From the NCBI GenBank assembly GCA_023408075.1, contig JAEYKW010000011.1, forward strand, positions 1-64,000: a DNA stretch of 64,000 nucleotides, read 5' to 3'. Under the pieces are notes generated by a model. That model worked only from the letters and a program-made list of their open reading frames with translations. It made no database searches and was not told the DNA's origin. Numbering within the stretch: the stretch's first letter is position 1; every line of letters begins with the position of its first letter. The translations under genes were made by a program, and so were the position numbers. This DNA is from Bacillota bacterium (GTDB taxonomy: Bacteria; Bacillota; Clostridia; Christensenellales; SZUA-584). Positions 58,526-64,000 of this stretch are shown piece after piece.

Positions 58526-58759
58526 AAACGAAGAGTCTTTTCGCAAATCCATCGTCCAGTCAACTGACGGGGCGGTGTTTCATTCCGCCAATATGAGAAA
58601 CTGAACGATTTTTCGGACACGACGGGAGATCATTAACGGCTAAGCCCACTATGGCCAGCCTCGCCTGTCGCCGATTGCGAAAAATGCTGTTTGTTTGCCC
58701 GGCACCGGCAGATATGGCCATTTAGTCTTTCCCTTGAATAACCCGCACAGTCCATTTTG
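58526..58759. other. Intergenic stretch, nothing recognised
   Basis: No gene or repeat seen between the radical SAM gene and the ABC operon terminator. Confidence 0.3.
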
Positions 58760-58784
58760 CAAAAAAAGAGACGGTGACCCGTCT
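58760..58784 (-). terminator. Terminator of the Gld-like ABC operon
   Basis: On the minus strand AGACGG, GTCA loop, CCGTCT, CTTTTTTT; 45 bases after the last gene. Confidence 0.8.
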
Positions 58785-58828
58785 GATGGTATATATGAAA
58801 AAATGTTTGAAGCGAAAATGTTCAGCGG

Positions 58829-60301
58829 TTACTGATGCCGCCTGCGGTACCATATGGATACCCCGATAAGCAGCACAGCGAGCGGCACAGCCGCCGCCGT
58901 GAGCCCGATATAAAAAACCTTTTCTATTTCCGAAGAAATATTCAGTTTGTACGCACTGTCGGAAGCGGAATAAACCGTCCGCATCGGAATCAAACCGTTT
59001 TCCTGTCTCCCGTTCAAATACCCGACCGTATTGAGCAGCAGCTGGCGGTTGCCGGGTATGCCGTAGCTTTCATCGCTGCTCACGAGCGACGACGTTCCGA
59101 ACAGCACTATGGCTGCATTGCCCTGCTGCGCGAGCGCACCGATAACGAACGGGCCGGACGCGTCGCTTTTCAGCTTGCTGCACTTGTCGATGTCTGTTAA
59201 GCACTGCTTTGCATAGCTTGTTTGATCCGACTTCAGCAGCTCGCTCGTCTTCACATCAGGCACGGCTGAAACAGCCACTGAACCCGCGTAAGAAAGCACG
59301 GGGGCTTGCTCCTGCTGCAGCAAAGATGCCGTGATGGGGGAATCCGCACTGAGCTCAGGCATCAAATTCATGCGCGACATATACGTAAAGCTCGGATCGT
59401 CACCGACGATCACATTGCGCTCCACGTGAAGGCCGAAGCCCGAAAACAACTCATCCCAGCGCGTCTGCGCGCCCAGCCCGGATTGCAGCATATCCATAAA
59501 GAAAACCGCTTTGCCGCCTTGAACCAAAAACGAATCGACCGTCTGGTAGGCCTCAGCGCTTAAGTCGGTTTGCGGGCCGATGACAATCAGCGTATCGCTG
59601 CCCGGGTTTAAAGACGTGCCCGATAAATCGCTTGTGCGTATCTCATAATACTGCCCGCCAAGATCGTTAACCAGACTCGGGCAGGGCGGCTTTTCACCTT
59701 CACTGTTCGAAAAGACAACCGTCATGTTTTTATCCGTCATAATGTAGTCAATGGCGGACGTCACCTTTCTTTCGGCGGTGAAATACCGGTAATCGGACAC
59801 GAGCGTTCCTGCATCATTGTAATACGGCTCGGACGTTGCGTAAAGGTCGTTACCTGACAGCACTTTGTACCGCTTCGGCACAGCTCCGTTCATGCCGTCG
59901 CTGTCCGACACGATGACGCAACCCTTTTCTATACCCGTTTGATCGGGATCAAAAAGCTGTGTGAAGCCCGGGTGTACCGACGGGTCCACAAGGTGATAAG
60001 ACACGTGTTTTGAAGCTGTGGCGTAATTTTTCAGCAGTGTGGTCACGCGCAGGTCATCGAGCTCGGTTTCGCCTGTGTAATAAAGAAACACGTCCTTATG
60101 GAGACGGTTTAAAATGTCCTTGGTCTCCTCCGTCAGCGTTGTGTATTGCTCCTTTGAAATATCCGCGCGCCAACCCCGGCTGTTGTTCAGCAATATGGAA
60201 CCGGCGTTTGCCGCAAGCGTGAGCATCGCGGCCGCCGTCACAAAAGCCGCCGCGCAAAAGGCATGTTTTCTGCGGCGCGAACCGCATCTGTCCGGCTTCA
60301 T
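58829..60301 (-). CDS. GldG-like auxiliary protein of an ABC exporter
   Basis: About 490 residues. A basic N-terminus and one membrane helix (about 18-40) are followed by a large outside domain and a final helix (about 462-482) with RRRH. Landmarks are ADISKEQYTTLTEETKDILNRL, SAIDYIMTDKNMTVVFSNSEGE and the GGKAVFFMDML segment, as in the ABC_transp_aux/GldG family. In Flavobacterium GldFG act with GldA; in Bacillota such trios have unknown cargo. ATG 60301 overlaps the permease stop as ATGA and has AAGGA upstream. Confidence 0.82.
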   Translation of the reverse strand: MKPDRCGSRRRKHAFCAAAFVTAAAMLTLAANAGSILLNNSRGWRADISKEQYTTLTEETKDILNRLHKDVFLYYTGETELDDLRVTTLLKNYATASKHVSYHLVDPSVHPGFTQLFDPDQTGIEKGCVIVSDSDGMNGAVPKRYKVLSGNDLYATSEPYYNDAGTLVSDYRYFTAERKVTSAIDYIMTDKNMTVVFSNSEGEKPPCPSLVNDLGGQYYEIRTSDLSGTSLNPGSDTLIVIGPQTDLSAEAYQTVDSFLVQGGKAVFFMDMLQSGLGAQTRWDELFSGFGLHVERNVIVGDDPSFTYMSRMNLMPELSADSPITASLLQQEQAPVLSYAGSVAVSAVPDVKTSELLKSDQTSYAKQCLTDIDKCSKLKSDASGPFVIGALAQQGNAAIVLFGTSSLVSSDESYGIPGNRQLLLNTVGYLNGRQENGLIPMRTVYSASDSAYKLNISSEIEKVFYIGLTAAAVPLAVLLIGVSIWYRRRHQ

Positions 60302-61017
60302 GTGCGCCGTCCTTTCGACCATTTCGCATGTTCAAGGCTCCGCGTGGTCAGGTAAAGAAATAGCAGCGTCACGCTTAAAAAGTAAATGACGGACGGCACG
60401 CTTAAAAAACCGCTCAAAAAGTACGTGCCGTTGCTGAGCGGTGCCGCCCACAGCACCACCGATTTGATAAAGCCGGCATGGAGCCAGGATATTACTGAGT
60501 CGAGCAGCATAATGAACAGCATCACACCAAGAGCCGACAGCAGCGCCGCGAGCGGACGCTTCATCAGCGACGAAACAAATAAGCCGACGGCAATCACCGC
60601 CATGCCCAGCAGCCACAAGCCGAGGCATCCGGCCAGTATCTGCCCCCACGAGGGCGATCCGTAAAGACACAAAATCAGAGGGTACAGCAACGATATAAAA
60701 AGTGCCGAGGAAAACACGCACAGCGCCGCCAGAAATTTGGCCGCCGTCACCGCCCATACGGACACAGGTGCCGTCATCAGCAGCACGTCGGTTTTGCCTG
60801 AACGCTCACCCGCGAGCAAACGCATCGTAAGCACGGGAACGAGAATCAGCAGGATATACTCAAGGCCGTGCCAAACAGGCTTCAAATCCATGCTTCTTCC
60901 GAGTATATTGTACGACGAAAACAACAGCCCGCCGCCCAGCAGAAATCCCGAAGCGAAAAGGTAGCCCGGCATCGTATGCAGATATTGACCCATCTCTTTT
61001 TTAAATACCGCACTCAT
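60298..61017 (-). CDS. ABC transporter permease, GldF-like
   Basis: 239 residues with six membrane segments. MSAVFKKEMGQYLHTMPGYLFASGFLL at the start and LAGERSGKTDVLLMTAPVSVWAVTAAKFLAAL are typical of ABC-2 type GldF/NosY permeases. Overlaps the ATPase gene by four bases upstream and the GldG-like gene by four downstream, so all three are translationally coupled. Confidence 0.88.
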   Translation of the reverse strand: MSAVFKKEMGQYLHTMPGYLFASGFLLGGGLLFSSYNILGRSMDLKPVWHGLEYILLILVPVLTMRLLAGERSGKTDVLLMTAPVSVWAVTAAKFLAALCVFSSALFISLLYPLILCLYGSPSWGQILAGCLGLWLLGMAVIAVGLFVSSLMKRPLAALLSALGVMLFIMLLDSVISWLHAGFIKSVVLWAAPLSNGTYFLSGFLSVPSVIYFLSVTLLFLYLTTRSLEHAKWSKGRRT

Positions 61018-61949
61018 ATGGCCATCCCCTTGGTCTCGCTGGTCAGCTGATAAAACACGTCCTCGAGCGTAACAGACAACGGCTTTAAACCAAGCAGCAC
61101 GATGCCCGCCTTGGCCGCAGCGCCGAATATGCCCGCGCGCACATCTTTGAGAGCGTCTACCGTATAATCAAACGTGCCCGGCTCCTTGCTGCCGGTGCAC
61201 TCCACGCTATCCACACCGTCTATGTTTTTAAGCAGCGCAAGGCCCGTGGCCCGTCCCGCCGAGAGGCGCACGGAAACGCGCTTGCGGCCGCCTGCCGCCT
61301 GGGAAAAGTTCTCGAGCGCATCCCTTGCCACAATGCTTCCCTCGTGCATAATGAAGACCTTGCTGCACAGTGCCGTCACTTCCTGAATATTGGACGACGC
61401 CACAATCAGCGTTTTTTGCATGCCATGGATAACCGACCGAATCTGCGCCACGTCATCCGGCTCAAGGCCTGCCGTCGGCTCATCGAGCATCAGCACATCT
61501 GCGCCGGTGCAAAGCGCGCCCGCCAGCGCCACCCGCATACGGTCCGGCTTGCTCAGGTTTCTTATCAGCCTTCGCTGGTCTTGGATCGCGAGCCGCTCGA
61601 GCGCTATTGCCATAATCTCGCCGCGCCGGGTTTTGGGAACACGCCTCAACGCGCACACATGCTGCAAATGCTCTTCAACGGTCATATGAAGATAAAGCGG
61701 CGCATTTTTGGGCAGATAGCAGATATTCTGTTTGGCTTTGGATGGGTTTTTGAGCATGTCGATGCCCTTCACCGTCACGCTGCCGTTCGAAGCCGCGATA
61801 AACCCGGAGAGAATATTCATGAGCGTCGTTTTGCCTGCGCCGCTGCGGCCCAAAAACGCCGCGCGCTCACCGGGGTCAATTGTAAACGAAACATGATTAA
61901 CGGCAATAAGCGAACCGAATTTTTTGGATACGCCTTGAGCTTCGATCAC
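61014..61949 (-). CDS. ABC transporter ATP-binding protein, GldA-like
   Basis: 311 residues. Walker A is GRSGAGKTT (about 35-43), Q-loop ICYLPKNAPLYLHMT, Walker B DVLMLDEPTAGLEPDD. The ABC signature is unusual: NLSKPDRMRVALAGAL in place of LSGGQ. A C-terminal domain of about 90 residues follows, as in GldA/drug exporter ATPases. GTG 61949 is chosen because GGAGGGG lies just upstream; an ATG 15 codons earlier lacks a site. First gene of the operon. Confidence 0.88.
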   Translation of the reverse strand: MIEAQGVSKKFGSLIAVNHVSFTIDPGERAAFLGRSGAGKTTLMNILSGFIAASNGSVTVKGIDMLKNPSKAKQNICYLPKNAPLYLHMTVEEHLQHVCALRRVPKTRRGEIMAIALERLAIQDQRRLIRNLSKPDRMRVALAGALCTGADVLMLDEPTAGLEPDDVAQIRSVIHGMQKTLIVASSNIQEVTALCSKVFIMHEGSIVARDALENFSQAAGGRKRVSVRLSAGRATGLALLKNIDGVDSVECTGSKEPGTFDYTVDALKDVRAGIFGAAAKAGIVLLGLKPLSVTLEDVFYQLTSETKGMAI

Positions 61950-62137
61950 AATTTCCCCTCCTTTGCCAGGCCGCTTGGCATCGCGATTTTTCACCCCGAT
62001 TATACCAAACCCATTATGTCTTTGATGTGAATATTCTGTGAATTTCCCTTGCCTGAGCTTAAATTTGGCGGAATAATCCTGCGTATTTATCTATATATTT
62101 ATTACGAAGAACGATCGTAAAAAGAGAGGGAACCGGT

Positions 62138-63643
62138 ATGAAAATTAAAAAAGCGTCTTTTAAAACGGAAACGGCCTGCCAGCCCCGCTTAAGCGAAAGC
62201 CTCGTTGAGGGAAGGCTGTCTCTGCCGCCGGAAAAAAACGAAATTGACCGCGTTTTGTTTATACAGGGCCGTATCAATGTGAATGCGGAACCCGCAGACG
62301 GCAAGGTGTTCATGGACGGCAGTGTGGTTTTCAGCGTGGTTTATATGACGGCCGATGGCAACATCGACGCATTTGAAGCCGCTTCGCCGTTCCGGCATTC
62401 GGAAGAAATGACGGGGGCGGGAGCGGGAATGGTACTCACGGCGAAGGGCAGCGTCAAGGAAGTGAACTTTTCACTCGAAGACGCGCGCTCTGTGTATGTA
62501 AAGGGGATCGTGTCCGTGTCCTTAAGAGGCAGCATGGCAAAAAACTACGAAGCCGTTACGGGAGCCGACAGTGACCTCCAGATGAAAATGGCTAAAAAAC
62601 GGCTTAAGGTCACCAAGGATGTGAAGCGGGACACGATGATGATGCGCGAAGACCTCCGTCTGCCGCAAACGCTGCCCATCGCCGAAAAAATCCTCAATGC
62701 GGATGCCTACGCCGTTGTGAAAAGCGTGAAGACCGAAGAGCTCAAGATCATTGTAGAAGGCGACGTGAAGCTCAGCGTGCTGTATTTAAGCACAGACAAA
62801 GGTGCGCCGCTGCAGCAGTTCAACGAATCCATACCGTTTGGGCACATCATCAACTCGGAGGGGATGTCTCCGGACGATATGATATCGGCGGATGTGAACC
62901 TTTCGGATCTGAATGTCAGAATCGCGGAGGAAGCGGGCGACATACTGCGCATTTCGGCAAAGCTCGGTTTCATGTGTGCTGCCCGCGCGAACAGCGACGT
63001 CGAGTATCTCGAAGATGCCTATTCGCTCAAAAACAGGCTCAAATTAAAATACGACGAGCAGACCTGCCGCCATCTCGTGCTGGCGGAGAGCACCAAGGCC
63101 ATTGCGCGCAGCACCATTTCTGTGCCACAGACCGAGCCCAGCGTATCGCGCATCGTGTGCCTCAAAGCAAGGCCCGCCGTCACCGCTGTCCATCCGCACA
63201 ACGACCGCGTCTATATTGAAGGGCTCATGATGTTCTCTCTGTGCTATACCTCTGTGGAGGGGCTGTGGAGCTATTCGGGTGAAACGCCGTTTGAAGCCGA
63301 GGTGCAGATGGACGGCATCATGCCGGATCACGAAGTGGAAATCAATGCCGAGGTGGAATACTGCAGCTATGAGGGCACGGGTCGCGATATCAGCGTCAAG
63401 TATATGCTCGATGTGGAAATCAGGGCGTTCTCGCAAAGCCGGATGCGGCTCGTCTCGGATATGGCCGAGACGGACGAAGCCCCCAAACACAACGATGGCA
63501 TCACAATCTACTTTGCGGACGGCGGGGAAACCACCTGGGATATCGCCAAGCGCTTTTCTACCACGCTGGAGACCGTGAAGAAGTTCAATCCTGAGATCGG
63601 TGACACCGCCGAATCCGGACAGAAAATACTCATCATGAGCTAA
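62138..63643 (+). CDS. SPOCS (DUF3794) and LysM domain protein
   Basis: 501 residues. Three related SPOCS/DUF3794 units can be traced at about 35-140, 170-285 and 315-430. Each has a strand-rich core with a phrase such as VFMDGSVVFSVVYMTADG, IVEGDVKLSVLYLSTDKG or VYIEGLMMFSLCYTSVEG. A LysM domain ends the protein (about 452-500, IYFADGGETTWDIAKRFSTTLETVKKFNP). SPOCS proteins are linked to spore coat and cortex structures; LysM binds peptidoglycan. Consistent with the spo0A gene. GAGAGGG precedes ATG 62138. No signal peptide. Confidence 0.85.
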   Translation: MKIKKASFKTETACQPRLSESLVEGRLSLPPEKNEIDRVLFIQGRINVNAEPADGKVFMDGSVVFSVVYMTADGNIDAFEAASPFRHSEEMTGAGAGMVLTAKGSVKEVNFSLEDARSVYVKGIVSVSLRGSMAKNYEAVTGADSDLQMKMAKKRLKVTKDVKRDTMMMREDLRLPQTLPIAEKILNADAYAVVKSVKTEELKIIVEGDVKLSVLYLSTDKGAPLQQFNESIPFGHIINSEGMSPDDMISADVNLSDLNVRIAEEAGDILRISAKLGFMCAARANSDVEYLEDAYSLKNRLKLKYDEQTCRHLVLAESTKAIARSTISVPQTEPSVSRIVCLKARPAVTAVHPHNDRVYIEGLMMFSLCYTSVEGLWSYSGETPFEAEVQMDGIMPDHEVEINAEVEYCSYEGTGRDISVKYMLDVEIRAFSQSRMRLVSDMAETDEAPKHNDGITIYFADGGETTWDIAKRFSTTLETVKKFNPEIGDTAESGQKILIMS

Positions 63644-63661
63644 AGCAGAAAAAATAAATAG

Positions 63662-63692
63662 CAGGCCGCGAGAGTATACGCGGCCTGTTTTT
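63662..63692 (+). terminator. Terminator of the SPOCS/LysM gene
   Basis: CAGGCCGCG, 8-base loop, CGCGGCCTG, TTTTTT. Confidence 0.85.
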
Positions 63693-63750
63693 TATTTGCG
63701 GGCGCAAGGCGTTACCATCTTTACTGAGACGGCGTTCACAGTCTTTTTCG

Positions 63751-63778
63751 TTGTCCATTTTTCTTTTTCTGCTATAAT
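63751..63778 (+). promoter_or_regulatory. Promoter of the S4-domain gene
   Basis: TTGTCC (63751-63756), 16 bases, TATAAT (63773-63778), 30 bases before the ATG. Confidence 0.65.
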
Positions 63779-63808
63779 GAAACAAGCAATAAGAATATGA
63801 GGGCTTTT

Positions 63809-64000
63809 ATGAGACTGGATAAATTTTTAAAGGTATCGCGCATCATCAAGCGCCGCACGGTCGCGAGCGAGGCGTGCGACAAGCAGCGCGTAACTGTGAA
63901 CGGCAATCCCGCTAAACCGGGCAAGGATTTAAAAATCGGCGATATTCTGGAGATTCGTTTCGGGTCCGGCTCGCTTAAGGTAAAGGTGCTAAGCCTTGCC
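63809..64000 (+). CDS. rqcP: RqcP-like S4 RNA-binding protein (partial, runs off the window)
   Basis: The first 64 codons are present. MRLDKFLKVSRIIKRRTVA and ACDKQRVTVNGNPAKPGKDL form a complete S4 domain start, the hallmark of the YabO/RqcP (Hsp15-like) family. RqcP helps RqcH add alanine tails to peptides stalled on split 50S subunits. The family is about 80-90 residues, so roughly 20 are missing beyond 64000. The symbol rests on length and N-terminus; other short S4 proteins are possible. Confidence 0.8.
   Translation, partial: MRLDKFLKVSRIIKRRTVASEACDKQRVTVNGNPAKPGKDLKIGDILEIRFGSGSLKVKVLSLA

Noticed and set aside
1..64000. CRISPR array, prophage, integrase or insertion sequence transposase
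   Set aside because: I found no regularly spaced repeats and no intact transposase, integrase or phage structural gene in either strand.

Overview
The window reads as chromosome of a spore-forming member of the Bacillota, class Clostridia. The evidence is a full-length spo0A at 15721, a SPOCS/LysM sporulation-type protein at 62138, the yybS-gdpP-rplI-dnaB gene order at 17596-22524, a SAM-I riboswitch on metK, Shine-Dalgarno sites of the AGGAGG type, and BlaI/M56 (MecR1-like) loci. Base composition is moderate-to-high GC in most genes, with clearly AT-richer stretches at 1-780 and about 43600-46080. I cannot name the species.

Layout. 1-980: small hypothetical genes and a tRNA-Arg(CCT). 982-3290: UPF0210/PFL protein, a lipoprotein and a 24-codon membrane peptide. 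3832-6581 (minus): uppP, pepV, a small gene and a DUF378 protein. 6806-7873: ilvE. 8069-10977: first BlaI-M56 locus. 10974-14348 (minus): radical SAM SPL-like protein, FMN-binding protein, VOC protein and hypotheticals. 14569-16491: SANT-like DNA-binding protein and spo0A. 17304-22524: MazG-like, YybS, GdpP, L9 and DnaB. 22871-25611: NAGPA-type protein, a small membrane protein and a lone sensor-like lipoprotein. 25896-28378 (minus): a basic 35-codon leader ORF, corA, an FmdB-type zinc ribbon, RadC and a GNAT enzyme. 28547-28762: a structured RNA gene. 28996-34383: second BlaI locus with two M56 proteins. 34623-40359: MFS transporter, acetyltransferase-like protein, and queG-like/ispE/rsmG. 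40512-43459: lipoprotein, DUF368 and SAM riboswitch-metK. 43551-46080: AT-rich insert with HNH and CPBP genes. 46134-53533: phzF, nitroreductase, OFA-type MFS, recD2, comFC and an aminotransferase. 53980-56029 (minus): a medium-chain reductase operon containing a broken copy, controlled by an XRE regulator. 56180-58525: zinc-ribbon membrane protein and a B12-binding radical SAM protein. 58829-61949 (minus): Gld-like ABC exporter. 62138-64000: SPOCS/LysM protein and an RqcP-like S4 protein cut by the window end.

The most striking system is a scattered BlaI regulon. Three separate transcription units (8069 blaI-M56, 25611 lipoprotein, 28996 blaI-M56-M56) have the same promoter design, TTGACA, exactly 17 bases, TACAAT. 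In two of them the -10 hexamer is the left part of the palindrome TACAATTGTA, a BlaI/MecI-like operator. The three M56 proteins carry a large C-terminal extracytoplasmic domain that begins at a lipobox-like TACQPTP. The lone lipoprotein is essentially this domain on its own signal peptide. I infer a family of envelope sensors in which the sensor part may be cut from the protease by lipoprotein processing, or may compete as a free lipoprotein.

Other items of interest are the autonomous ~215-nt RNA gene at 28547, the leader ORF that overlaps the corA start, twin operators upstream of the XRE operon, a probably leaderless radical SAM mRNA at 56846, and two families of dispersed palindromic repeats.
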